Source of the DNA: Yoonia tamlensis
GTDB taxonomy: Bacteria; Pseudomonadota; Alphaproteobacteria; Rhodobacterales; Rhodobacteraceae
NCBI RefSeq assembly: GCF_900115105.1
Contig: NZ_FOYP01000002.1
Span: 248,001 to 312,000, forward strand
Direction of reading: 5' to 3'
Length of the DNA stretch: 64,000 nucleotides
Shown: positions 8,856 to 16,254 of the stretch, piece after piece
Position numbering within the stretch: position 1 is the stretch's first letter
Layout of the letters: each line of letters opens with the position of its first letter
Notes under the pieces: model-generated
The model's database searches: none
The model's input: only the letters and a program-made list of their open reading frames with translations
What the model was told of the DNA's origin: nothing
Position numbers and translations under genes: made by a program

Positions 8856-9745
8856 GGAACCTCTGCGCCCAATGCGGATTCGTACAGGTAGAACCAATCC
8901 TGACGGCTGATTGTGACCTTCAAAGCATCCGACAGCCGTGCAATCCGGTCCAGATTATTGGTGCCCAGAACCGGCAGGATTTTGGACGGGTGCCGCAGCA
9001 AGAACGCGACAGCTACGGCGGCCCGATCAACGCCCTGATCGCGCGCGATTTCATCCATCCGGTCGGTCAATGCATTTTGGCCTGTCATCAAATCGCCGCC
9101 ACCCAAGGGCGACCAAGCCATCATGGCGTGGCCATGGCGTTGATGGAATGCAATGTCACCATTGGTAAACGGTGCAATCGCCGAAGCAGAGATTTCGATC
9201 TGGTTGGTCACCAGTTTTTCGGTCATCGCGGATTGCAGCAATTCCCAGTCATAGGGGCGGAAATTCGACACACCAACCGCGCGCACCTTGCCCGATTTCA
9301 CCATTTCATCAAGGGCGGCACCGGTTTCATGATGATCCATGAGCGGGTCGGGGCGATGGATCAACAGCAAGTCAACGTAATCAGTGCCCATCGCCGCAAG
9401 CGATAGATCGACCGATGACGCGATATGCGCGCGGGTCGTGTCGTAGTATTTGCATTTCGAATCCGCATAGCGGCCCATAGGCGCCACGATATCGCATTTG
9501 GTCACGATCTCCATTTGCGGGCGCAAGGACGGGTCCGCCTTGAGCGCAACACCAAGAACGTCTTCGGCGGTATAGCCACCGTAAATATCGGCTTGGTCAA
9601 AAGTGGTGATCCCTTGCGCCAGACAGGCGTGGATTTTAGCCGCAACATGGGCGGCGGATGTGTCGGTATCATCGCCGATCCGCCACATGCCATAGACAAG
9701 CTGGCTAAAGGATAGATCAGGGGTGATTTGTATGCGCGGCATCAT
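8852..9745 (-). CDS. smoB: Aldo/keto reductase (SmoB-like, putative 6-oxo-glucose reductase)
   Basis: NAD(P)H-dependent aldo/keto reductase of 297 residues, TIM barrel. The catalytic tetrad is visible as Asp50, Tyr55 (TTFDQADIYGGY), Lys83 (VTKCDI) and His130 (LLLIHRPD); VGVSNFRPYDWELLQ and GTNNLDRIARL are family blocks, placing it near the YdhF group. In the SMO pathway this enzyme reduces 6-oxo-glucose, the product of sulfoquinovose desulfonation, to glucose. It overlaps the monooxygenase by one base and the flavin reductase by four, so the three enzymes are one translational unit. Without this context it would be only a generic reductase. Confidence 0.8.
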   Translation of the reverse strand: MMPRIQITPDLSFSQLVYGMWRIGDDTDTSAAHVAAKIHACLAQGITTFDQADIYGGYTAEDVLGVALKADPSLRPQMEIVTKCDIVAPMGRYADSKCKYYDTTRAHIASSVDLSLAAMGTDYVDLLLIHRPDPLMDHHETGAALDEMVKSGKVRAVGVSNFRPYDWELLQSAMTEKLVTNQIEISASAIAPFTNGDIAFHQRHGHAMMAWSPLGGGDLMTGQNALTDRMDEIARDQGVDRAAVAVAFLLRHPSKILPVLGTNNLDRIARLSDALKVTISRQDWFYLYESALGAEVP

Positions 9746-10899
9746 TAGCGGCGGACTCCATTTCCAAGTGGTGTTGCGGGAACACCCGAAGGCACGCGCC
9801 CATAAGCATGAGGCAAGGAACAGGTTTTCATCTGCGGCAACACGCGCGACCCAAAGTGTACGGCCTCATCCATATGCGGATAACCCGACAAGATAAACGC
9901 GCGGATACCCATTTTCTGATAGGCTTCCAGTTTTGACAGGACCTGATCGGTCGACCCGACAAGCGCAGCACCACAGCCAGAGCGCGCACGGCCGACCCCT
10001 GTCCAGAGGTTGGGCTCAATATAGCCGAAATCATCCGCGATTTCACGGTTTTTCGCCTGATGGCTCACGCCAAGCGATTTGGCGTCCTGCGCGCGGTTGC
10101 GGATGGCATCGCCCTGATCATCATCCAGCTTGGACACGATATAGTCGGCATATTCGCGGGCTTCGGCTTCGGTGTCGCGCACGATGACGTGGACGCGCAG
10201 ACCATAATCGAGCGTGCGATTGTATTTTTCGGCAACCGCATTCACGGCTTTCATCCGGCCTGCCAGTTCATCAACTTTTTCGGGCCACATCAGATAGACG
10301 TCGCAATGTTCACCGCAAAGTTCCAGTGCCGCCGGAGAATAGCCGCCAAAATACAGCAGCGGACCGCCGGTTTGGTAGGGGCGCACAGGGTCCGTTGTCA
10401 GGCCGGAGAAATTGTAGATCTCGCCTTTGTGGTTAATCTCGTCTTGGGTCCACGCCTGTTTCAGGATCTCGACCACTTCGCGGGACCGCTGGTAACGGTA
10501 GTTGCTGTCTTCGATCTGCCCCGGAAAATCAGAGCTGATGATATTCACGGTCAACCGCCCGTTGAGCATATGATCCAGTGTCGCGATGGTGCGGGCAAGC
10601 ATGATCGGCTGCATTTCACCGCAACGCACCGCTGCCAACATGTTGATGTCTGATGTGATCGGCGCGCAGCCCGCCACAAAGCTAAGCGTGTCCTGCCCGA
10701 CTTGATAGGATGACGGGCATAGAATATTGCGAAATCCCTGCTTTTCCGCCGTTTTCACGATATTCGAACAATGGTCCCAAGATGACCGAAGCGCACCGTC
10801 TGGCTGGCCAAGAAATTGGTAATCATCCGAACACAGTGCTGCAAACCACGACACTTCGGCGGAATCAAGTTCAGCAGAAGTTACCGGAACTACGGTCAT
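9745..10899 (-). CDS. smoC: FMNH2-dependent monooxygenase, LLM family (SmoC-like sulfoquinovose monooxygenase)
   Basis: Luciferase-like monooxygenase of 384 residues, related to alkanesulfonate monooxygenase SsuD. Blocks include SSYQVGQDTLSFVAGCAPIT, GRLTVNIISSDFPGQ, YFGGYSPAALELCGEHCDVYLMW and the C-terminal ALVGSTDQVLSKLEAYQKMGIR. It is predicted to use O2 and FMNH2 from the flavin reductase to cleave the C-S bond of sulfoquinovose, giving 6-oxo-glucose and sulfite. The start at MTVVPVTSAELDS is chosen because GGGGAGGA lies seven bases upstream; the longer frame to 10992 runs into the divergent promoter. It is the first gene of the minus-strand operon. An SsuD-like role on another sulfonate remains possible, but transporter type (sugar, not SsuABC) and the aldo/keto reductase argue for a sulfosugar. 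Confidence 0.8.
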   Translation of the reverse strand: MTVVPVTSAELDSAEVSWFAALCSDDYQFLGQPDGALRSSWDHCSNIVKTAEKQGFRNILCPSSYQVGQDTLSFVAGCAPITSDINMLAAVRCGEMQPIMLARTIATLDHMLNGRLTVNIISSDFPGQIEDSNYRYQRSREVVEILKQAWTQDEINHKGEIYNFSGLTTDPVRPYQTGGPLLYFGGYSPAALELCGEHCDVYLMWPEKVDELAGRMKAVNAVAEKYNRTLDYGLRVHVIVRDTEAEAREYADYIVSKLDDDQGDAIRNRAQDAKSLGVSHQAKNREIADDFGYIEPNLWTGVGRARSGCGAALVGSTDQVLSKLEAYQKMGIRAFILSGYPHMDEAVHFGSRVLPQMKTCSLPHAYGRVPSGVPATPLGNGVRR

Positions 10900-10978
10900 A
10901 TTAGTTATCCTCCCCAGCGCGGCCTTACAGATTGGCTCCGATAAAACCGCTTGACTTTCCTTATCGCTAGCAGTGTCT

Positions 10979-10992
10979 TTGATCTGGATCAA
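10979..10992. promoter_or_regulatory. Perfect palindrome in divergent smo-type promoter; FNR-type box or GntR operator
   Basis: TTGATCTGGATCAA has perfect arms TTGATC/GATCAA. It also fits the FNR/FnrL consensus TTGAT-N4-ATCAA exactly. It lies in the region between the monooxygenase and GntR genes and touches the first possible GntR start codon, which suggests that this start may be too far upstream. It could bind the adjacent GntR protein or an FnrL-type oxygen sensor; the sequence cannot decide. Confidence 0.6.
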
Positions 10993-11741
10993 TGGTGTAT
11001 CAATTTTTTCCGAAAGCAGCCAGAAACGCGATGTACGTCAAAAGCCAAACTGCCAGTTCCTTGCCCCTTTATGTGCAAATCAGCGAAGTCCTGATCCGCG
11101 AAATTGCCTCTGGGCATTTGCTGGACGGGGTGCGACTGCCGCCTGAACGGGTGCTTGCTAAACAACATGGAACAACCGTACGGACGCTGCGTAAAGCATT
11201 GGCAATCCTTGAAAAAAATGGGTTGATCGAAAGCATTCAAGGGTCCGGAAACTATGTGCGCAAGACCCCTGATGTTGCCAGCGTCTATTCAATGTTTCGG
11301 CTGGAATTGCCGCGCGGCGGGGGGTTGCCAACGGCGCAGGTTCTGTCTGTGCAAGAGCTTCGAAAACCTGACAATATGCCGCAATTTGGCACGTCCGATG
11401 ATGCCACAAGAATACGGCGTTTGCGGTTCTTGAACCAAGAACCCATCGCCGTCGAAGAAATCTGGCTGGACCGGAGCGCAGGCAAGATTGTGCCCGCCGA
11501 ACTGTCTGATTCGCTTTACCGCTATTACAAGATGCGGCTTGGTTTCTGGATTACCCACGCCGAGGATTATGTCTCGATCGGGCAAACCCCCGATTGGGCA
11601 CCTGTGAATTTCGCACCGAGCCACGGCCAGACCGTCGGCTTCATCGAGCGGATAAGCCATGCCGAACAATTTGGTTCGGTCGAATATTCGAAAACTTGGT
11701 TTGACCCGCAGCGCGCCCGCTATGTGCAGCGCCTGCGATAG
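10992..11741 (+). CDS. GntR-family transcriptional regulator (HutC/UTRA type)
   Basis: Repressor-type protein of 249 residues. An N-terminal winged helix covers about residues 25-90 (LYVQISEVLIREIASGHLL, RLPPERVLAKQHG, TVRTLRKALAILEKNGLI), followed by a UTRA effector domain (IRRLRFLNQEPIAVEEIWL, GFIERISHAEQFGSVEYS). UTRA domains bind small sugars or sugar phosphates. The gene is divergent from the monooxygenase operon and stops ten bases before the oxidoreductase gene, so it probably controls both. The ATG at 11031 (MYVKSQTASS) is a realistic alternative start; neither start has a strong ribosome site, and the first overlaps the palindrome. Confidence 0.88.
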   Translation: MVYQFFPKAARNAMYVKSQTASSLPLYVQISEVLIREIASGHLLDGVRLPPERVLAKQHGTTVRTLRKALAILEKNGLIESIQGSGNYVRKTPDVASVYSMFRLELPRGGGLPTAQVLSVQELRKPDNMPQFGTSDDATRIRRLRFLNQEPIAVEEIWLDRSAGKIVPAELSDSLYRYYKMRLGFWITHAEDYVSIGQTPDWAPVNFAPSHGQTVGFIERISHAEQFGSVEYSKTWFDPQRARYVQRLR

Positions 11742-11750
11742 GGAGGAAAC

Positions 11751-12860
11751 ATGTCAAACACCACCAACTACGGCATCATCGGCTGCGGCATGATGGGCCA
11801 TGAACACATGCGCAACATTGCGTTGCTGGATAACGCACGCGTCGCGGCCGTGTTCGAACCTGACGCGGGCATGGCGGCGATCGCGCAATCTATCGCGCCC
11901 GATGTGCAACTGATGGACAGTATTGATGCGCTTTTGGCGCTGCCCGATCTTGATTGCATTTTGATCGCCAGTCCAAATTTCAGACATATCGAGCAGCTCG
12001 AAATGCTTGCAGCGCAACGGCATTTGCCTGTGCTGGTCGAAAAACCCCTGTTCACGGATATCGAACAGCTTGGGCGGCTCAAGACATTTATCGATACATA
12101 TCCTTCGCCTGTCTGGGTTGCGATGGAATACCGCTATATGCCCCCCATCGCCGCGCTGTTGAACTGCGTTGACGACGTGACGGGCGGGATCAAGATGCTG
12201 ACGATCCGCGAACACCGCTTTCCGTTTCTGGAAAAAGTCGGCGACTGGAACCGGTTTGATCGCTATTCCGGCGGAACATTTGTCGAAAAATGCTGTCACT
12301 TCTTTGACCTGATGCGGCTTGTGCTGAAATCCGAGCCCGTCCGCGTGATGGCGTCGGGCGGGCAGGATGCGAACCATATCGAGGAGCGGTATAATGGCGA
12401 ACAGCCCGATATCTTGGATAATGGCTATGTCATTGTTGACTTCGCGAACGGCAGCCGCGCGATGCTTGAACTTTGTATGTTCGCCGAAGGTGCACAATAC
12501 CAAGAAGAAGTGTCCGCCGTCGGCCCGATGGGCAAGGTCGAAGCTTTTGTACCCGGTCCCGGACGGTTCTGGCCCGAACATCTTGGCGATGCGCCGCTGC
12601 CCCAGTTGATTGTCAGCCCACGCAAACCCAAAGGTCCGGTAAAGCGCGATATCCCCGTAGACCCCGCCCTGCTAGAGGCCGGCGACCACAACGGGTCAAC
12701 CTATTATCAGCACCAGAAGTTCCTTGAACTTGTCCGCGGCCAACGCAACGCGCCAGAAGTATCATTGATCGATGGCAAGATGGCTGTGCTTCTTGGCATG
12801 GCCGCGCAAATATCGATCCGCGAGCACCGCACAGTGCATATGAACGAGCTTCTGGGCTAG
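11751..12860 (+). CDS. Gfo/Idh/MocA-family oxidoreductase; candidate NAD+-dependent sulfoquinovosidase (GH188/SqgA-like)
   Basis: NAD-dependent protein of 369 residues. A Rossmann fold opens with GIIGCGMMGHEHMRN, the cofactor-proximal VEKPL is at about residue 96, and the C-terminal domain carries GGTFVEKCCHFFDLMRL, where the Lys and His sit in the family's catalytic positions. It follows the GntR gene by nine bases with GGAGG before the start. Sulfosugar clusters that lack a classical GH31 sulfoquinovosidase, including some in roseobacters, are known to carry an oxidoreductive sulfoquinovosidase of this superfamily. No GH31 gene is seen in this window, so that role is the best inference. A plain sugar dehydrogenase or inositol-type dehydrogenase is the alternative. 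Confidence 0.72.
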   Translation: MSNTTNYGIIGCGMMGHEHMRNIALLDNARVAAVFEPDAGMAAIAQSIAPDVQLMDSIDALLALPDLDCILIASPNFRHIEQLEMLAAQRHLPVLVEKPLFTDIEQLGRLKTFIDTYPSPVWVAMEYRYMPPIAALLNCVDDVTGGIKMLTIREHRFPFLEKVGDWNRFDRYSGGTFVEKCCHFFDLMRLVLKSEPVRVMASGGQDANHIEERYNGEQPDILDNGYVIVDFANGSRAMLELCMFAEGAQYQEEVSAVGPMGKVEAFVPGPGRFWPEHLGDAPLPQLIVSPRKPKGPVKRDIPVDPALLEAGDHNGSTYYQHQKFLELVRGQRNAPEVSLIDGKMAVLLGMAAQISIREHRTVHMNELLG

Positions 12861-12867
12861 GCATCTA

Positions 12868-12903
12868 CCCCCTGACCGCGCCGGTTAAACGCGGATCAGG
12901 GGG
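12868..12903 (+). terminator. GC-rich hairpin after the oxidoreductase gene
   Basis: CCCCCTGACCGCG and CGCGGATCAGGGG pair with one bulged base around a loop CCGGTTAAA. It begins eight bases after the stop codon. There is no T-run, so it may be a weak terminator or a 3' stabilising hairpin. Confidence 0.5.
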
Positions 12904-13032
12904 GAACGCCCCGCATAGCTGTCAAAATATTTCAATAATTTATCCAGCCTTTTCAAGGATATAAAAACTCTTTGCGGAAAGTCCACATTTTATTTGAACC
13001 ATTCGCCACCCGCGTCCGACCTATGACTGTAA

Positions 13033-13047
13033 CGCAGATGATCTGCG
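13033..13047. promoter_or_regulatory. Inverted repeat upstream of acidic secreted protein gene
   Basis: CGCAGATGATCTGCG is a perfect palindrome with seven-base arms and a single central base, 30 bases upstream of the ATG at 13078. It may be an operator; the binding protein is not recognised. Confidence 0.35.
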
Positions 13048-13077
13048 GATACTCAAACAACAAATCGGAGCGATATT

Positions 13078-13485
13078 ATGACAAACCTGATCAAAGCATT
13101 TGCAATCTCTACAGCAATCACAACAACAACTTTTGCGCCTATCCAAGCGCAGGCCGGCATCACAACTTTGGGTGAATGCTACGAAGCCGTGATCAATTGG
13201 TGCAACGAAACCTTCCCTGACCATGACTGCAGCCAGACAAGTGGCCTTGACGATTGTGACGAAGAATTCGGCAATGCGATTGGCGGTCTCGACATCACAG
13301 GGATCATCGCGACAAAGCGGGAAGACGAAACCTATACTTTGCGCTTTGAAGGCCCGTCAGTCCCCGAGGACGACAAAGACGAAGGCCGTGGCAGCGACGA
13401 TGATGATCGTGACGACGACCGCGAACCGACACGCCGCCCAACAGTCGACCCACGCAACCCTACATCTGCACCAACACGCGGCTAA
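13078..13485 (+). CDS. Small secreted acidic protein, unknown function
   Basis: Not recognised. The product has 135 residues with a likely signal peptide (MTNLIKAFAISTAITTTTFA, cleavage near IQAQA). The mature part has four cysteines (GECYE, NWCNE, HDCSQ, DDCDE), which could form two disulfides, then a short beta-like region (TYTLRFEGPS) and a strongly charged Asp/Arg tail (GSDDDDRDDDREPTRRP) ending in a Pro/Thr-rich stretch. GGAG lies ten bases upstream of the start. The acidic tail could bind calcium or interact with the cell surface, but this is speculation. A long hairpin follows the gene. Confidence 0.7.
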   Translation: MTNLIKAFAISTAITTTTFAPIQAQAGITTLGECYEAVINWCNETFPDHDCSQTSGLDDCDEEFGNAIGGLDITGIIATKREDETYTLRFEGPSVPEDDKDEGRGSDDDDRDDDREPTRRPTVDPRNPTSAPTRG

Positions 13486-13517
13486 ACCATTCAAACCCAA
13501 TAATTATGACCACCAAA

Positions 13518-13548
13518 GGCTAGTTTTGCACATGTTGCAGAACTAGCC
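13518..13548. terminator. Long hairpin between secreted-protein gene and broken barrel gene
   Basis: GGCTAGTTTTGCA and TGCAGAACTAGCC form a 13-base stem with one G-T wobble around the loop CATGT. No T-run follows, so it is a terminator-like or mRNA-stabilising structure. Confidence 0.5.
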
Positions 13549-13567
13549 GCACACAAGGAATTCGCCA

Positions 13568-14455
13568 ATGTTACGGAAATCCATGCTTTGCAGTTTGATC
13601 GCGCTTAGCGCGGGCGCGGCATATGCCGAAGACGGTTTGCGCTATGCGCATCTTAGCTACGACTACTCTTACTTCGATATCTAAGGCGACGACCGATCAA
13701 CCGGTCGGCTGCAAGGGATCGTTGAATATACGTTTGGTCAGTTCTTGCTGACCGCCGATATTGCCAGCGTGCAATATGATGTGATGGCACCGTTTGATTT
13801 TGTGGAATACGCTGTTTCGGCGGCCTATGAAATTACCCCCGAATTCATGTTTGGCGCAGGATTTAAGGGCATTGACGGCGATGTTCCGGCTTGGGACGGC
13901 TACGAAGTCTTTGGCCAGTATCAAAACGAACAATTCGCCGTCGCGTTGAATTATACACAAGTCGACGATGATGATGCGATTACAGCACTTTACGCGGAAT
14001 ATGCTGTTTCGCCGGAAATTACTGTCGGGCTAGATGTCCAATCATATTCCTACCTTGATACGCTGCACACCAAACTTAGCGCGGCTTATGATGCAGGCCC
14101 AATTCATGCGCGCGGCTATTACCAAGACGGCAGTATCTGGATCGACCGCAGTCTTGTTGGTGCACGTGGCAGCTATGATATTAACGATGCGTTCCGTGTC
14201 TCCGCCGGGGCCGAAGTGCTGCTTGATAACGGTTTCGACGCCACCACCTATGCGGTCGGTGCCGGGTATCAGGTTGCCGATGGCGTCTGGTTCGACGCAA
14301 GCGCCGGACAAATCCTGACAGAGACGACAGATATCACCCGCATTCAGGCGATGATTTCTTTCGAAACAGGTGCACAAACCCGTGTCGACCAGCGCTTTTT
14401 ACAGCGCAACCGCGGCGACCGTTTCGCCAGCATCGAATCTGTCTACCCGTTCTAA
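13568..14455 (+). pseudogene. Outer-membrane beta-barrel (porin-like) gene interrupted by an in-frame TAA
   Basis: The frame starts at ATG 13568 with GGAA upstream and a clean signal peptide (MLRKSMLCSLIALSAGAAYA). After 38 codons (YDYSYFDI) a TAA at 13682-13684 stops it, and the same frame then continues without shift (GDDRSTGRLQGIVEYTFGQF) to 14455. The downstream part is a typical alternating beta-strand protein (VSAAYEITPEFMFGAGF, FRVSAGAEVLLDNG, VGAGYQVADGVWFDASAG) ending in aromatic Phe. The whole would be 295 residues. A single base change (CAA or GAA to TAA) or a sequencing error explains it. Architecture resembles the small barrel protein at 26241-27008, without obvious close identity. 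Confidence 0.8.
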
Positions 14456-14464
14456 TGCTTTGAC

Positions 14465-14485
14465 GGGCCTGCCACTGGCGGGCCC
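14465..14485 (+). terminator. Hairpin after broken barrel gene
   Basis: GGGCCTGCC and GGCGGGCCC pair (one G-T wobble) around ACT, nine bases after the stop codon. No T-run is present, so termination strength is uncertain. Confidence 0.45.
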
Positions 14486-14608
14486 ATCAGCACAGCCGGT
14501 CCATGACGAAAAGTGGCTAGATTGTTGCCTAAATTTCCGGCCACGCCAGTTACAATGCCTTACGATCCGGCAGACCCGGTGCGGTTCACCTAGTTTACAC
14601 TATAGAGT

Positions 14609-14755
14609 TCAGTCATGCATTCTCGGCCCCACAACCCGAACCGGCAACTCCCGATCCGCTAATTGACCACGCTTATGCGCTTTAACTCGCACTACCTTTC
14701 CATTTGCATACCGTCTTTCATGTTCGGCAACCCAGTGTTCTGTCGCCGTATTCAA
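14609..14755 (-). CDS. Short ORF, probable gene remnant or frameshifted tail
   Basis: A 48-codon frame with protein-like sequence (TEHWVAEHERRYANGKVV, then RVKAHKRGQLADREL and PVRVVGPRMHD). It begins with TTG at 14755, right after an in-frame TGA, and overlaps the end of the 166-residue ORF in another frame by 38 bases. Either it is a small coupled gene or it is the true C-terminus of the neighbour displaced by a frameshift. The composition with many basic residues and the sequence style resemble small phage- or island-type proteins, but no family is recognised. Confidence 0.45.
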   Translation of the reverse strand: MNTATEHWVAEHERRYANGKVVRVKAHKRGQLADRELPVRVVGPRMHD

Positions 14756-15218
14756 TCCAAATCAGGTCACGTGGAAAGTCGACTTTACGGACATAGCTTT
14801 GAATATCGGATTCTGGCCGTTCTTCCCACGGCATTCCTTGAACATCCATTCTCAGGGAATCGAGATAGTTCGCAGCATTGTGGTCGAGCATGTAGATTCT
14901 TGCTGTGGCAAGGTCGCTGAGAACGCTTTGCCAGTGCCCACGGATCTCCTCTGGAAGGACTAATTGTCCATCAGGGCCGGGCATGCTGCCGGGCTGCTCG
15001 TTTTCCAGATAGTGTCCAAATTTTAGGGCTATCGTCTTGTAAAGGATCATTGCATCTGCCCCCGTGCAACGATGCAGCCTGCGCAAAAAACGTGCGAGCG
15101 GTTCTGTATGCGTTTTGGATTGATAACTATTCAGACGGTCTGCGAGGTATTGCCCCACCACCACGCGATTCCTCGCGTTCAGGTGCTTCCGTATAGCTTC
15201 CGGTAATGGTGGCGCCAC
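14718..15218 (-). CDS. Hypothetical protein, possibly truncated
   Basis: Not recognised. The 166-residue product is mostly helical by composition (RKHLNARNRVVVGQYLADRL, ARFLRRLHRCTGADAMILYK) and ends abruptly after the strand-like FPRDLIWIEYGDRTLGCRT. It starts with GTG and has no clear ribosome site. Its 5' end lies 50 bases from a tRNA-Lys gene, a common integration point for phages and islands, and the C-terminus looks cut or frameshifted into the short ORF that follows. It may be a decayed leftover of an integrated element. Confidence 0.5.
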   Translation of the reverse strand: MAPPLPEAIRKHLNARNRVVVGQYLADRLNSYQSKTHTEPLARFLRRLHRCTGADAMILYKTIALKFGHYLENEQPGSMPGPDGQLVLPEEIRGHWQSVLSDLATARIYMLDHNAANYLDSLRMDVQGMPWEERPESDIQSYVRKVDFPRDLIWIEYGDRTLGCRT

Positions 15219-15268
15219 AAATCGTAGCCAACAAAGTGCAAGTATATACCTGATATAAATAGAAAAAG

Positions 15269-15344
15269 TGGTGAGCCGTGCTGGGTTCGAACCAGCGACC
15301 TACTGATTAAAAGTCAGTTGCTCTACCAACTGAGCTAACGGCCC
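15269..15344 (-). tRNA. tRNA-Lys(TTT)
   Basis: The minus strand gives GGGCCGTTAGCTCAGTTGG at the 5' side, an anticodon arm CTGACTTTTAATCAG (anticodon TTT), and a T-arm CTGGTTCGAACCCAG. The acceptor arms GGGCCGT and ACGGCTC pair with one G-T, and discriminator A plus CCA are encoded. Length is 76 bases including CCA. Confidence 0.97.
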
Positions 15345-15429
15345 ACTGGGGCGCTAATTAGAAAGGTGGGGCGGTGGGGTCAACCCCCAAATGTCATCTT
15401 ATCTGGAATAGTCCTGACAGTTCGCATAT

Positions 15430-16254
15430 ATGGCCCGAATGAACACGCAAAACCAAGCATATTTGCCCTTTATGAAGATGCACGGGCTGGGAAACGACTT
15501 TGTTGTCGTGGACGAACGGGGAATCACCCCGCGCGTTGACGCGGCGTTAGCAATCGCCATTGCAGACCGGCATCGCGGCGTGGGGTTTGACCAGCTCACG
15601 GTTTTGTCAAAGACACCGGATGCGGATGTGCATTTGACCTTTTGGAACAGCGATGGATCGCTTTCGGCCGCATGCGGCAACGCGACCCGCTGCATCGCGC
15701 GGTTCTTGATGGATGAAACCGGACGTGACACGCTGACCATTACCACGGATCGCGGCACGCTTTATGCGCGTGATGCGGGCGATGGGCTGACATCGGTGAA
15801 TATGGGCCAGCCGCAGCTGCGTTGGGATGAAATCCCGCTATCGCACGAAATGGATACGCTTGCACTGCCGATTGATGGCGCGCCCGTGGCCACAGGGATG
15901 GGCAACCCGCATTGCACGTTTTTTGTCGAAGACGCCGAAGCGGTGGATCTGGCCGCACGTGGGGCGCAAACCGAACATCATCCGCTTTATCCGCAGCGCA
16001 CCAATGTGCAGTTTGCGAGTGTCGTCGGCCCTGATCATCTGCGGATGCGGGTCTGGGAACGTGGGGTTGGGGTGACGCTCGCCTCTGGCTCTTCTTCTTG
16101 CGCGACGGCAGTTGCAGCGGCGCGGCGCGGGATTACGGGGCGCAAGGTGCAGATTGATCTGGACGGCGGCACATTACATATCGACTGGCGCGATGATGGC
16201 GTCTGGATGACCGGCCCCACGGCACATGTGTTTGACGGGCAATGGCGGCTGTAA
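15430..16254 (+). CDS. dapF: Diaminopimelate epimerase
   Basis: Converts LL- to meso-diaminopimelate, the cell-wall and lysine precursor, in the cytoplasm. The 274-residue product shows the family start [14 protein letters not shown] and both catalytic cysteines: Cys82 in [10 protein letters not shown] and Cys224 in [12 protein letters not shown]. Substrate blocks NSDGS and GNPHCTFFV are present. The second active-site segment reads [15 protein letters not shown], with Val and Ser where many homologues have Glu/Ile and Cys. The start could be 15430, 15439 or 15472; none has a strong ribosome site. The stop overlaps mtaB (TAATG). Confidence 0.95.
   Translation: MARMNTQNQAYLPFMKMHGLGNDFVVVDERGITPRVDAALAIAIADRHRGVGFDQLTVLSKTPDADVHLTFWNSDGSLSAACGNATRCIARFLMDETGRDTLTITTDRGTLYARDAGDGLTSVNMGQPQLRWDEIPLSHEMDTLALPIDGAPVATGMGNPHCTFFVEDAEAVDLAARGAQTEHHPLYPQRTNVQFASVVGPDHLRMRVWERGVGVTLASGSSSCATAVAAARRGITGRKVQIDLDGGTLHIDWRDDGVWMTGPTAHVFDGQWRL

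Noticed and set aside
11754-12581. Open frame of 275 codons on the minus strand
   Set aside because: Antisense to the oxidoreductase gene with its Rossmann and catalytic motifs; a codon-bias shadow.
13361-13470. Repetitive-looking GAC/GAT-rich stretch considered as a repeat array
   Set aside because: It is the Asp-rich tail of the secreted protein; no regular repeat unit or CRISPR-type spacing.
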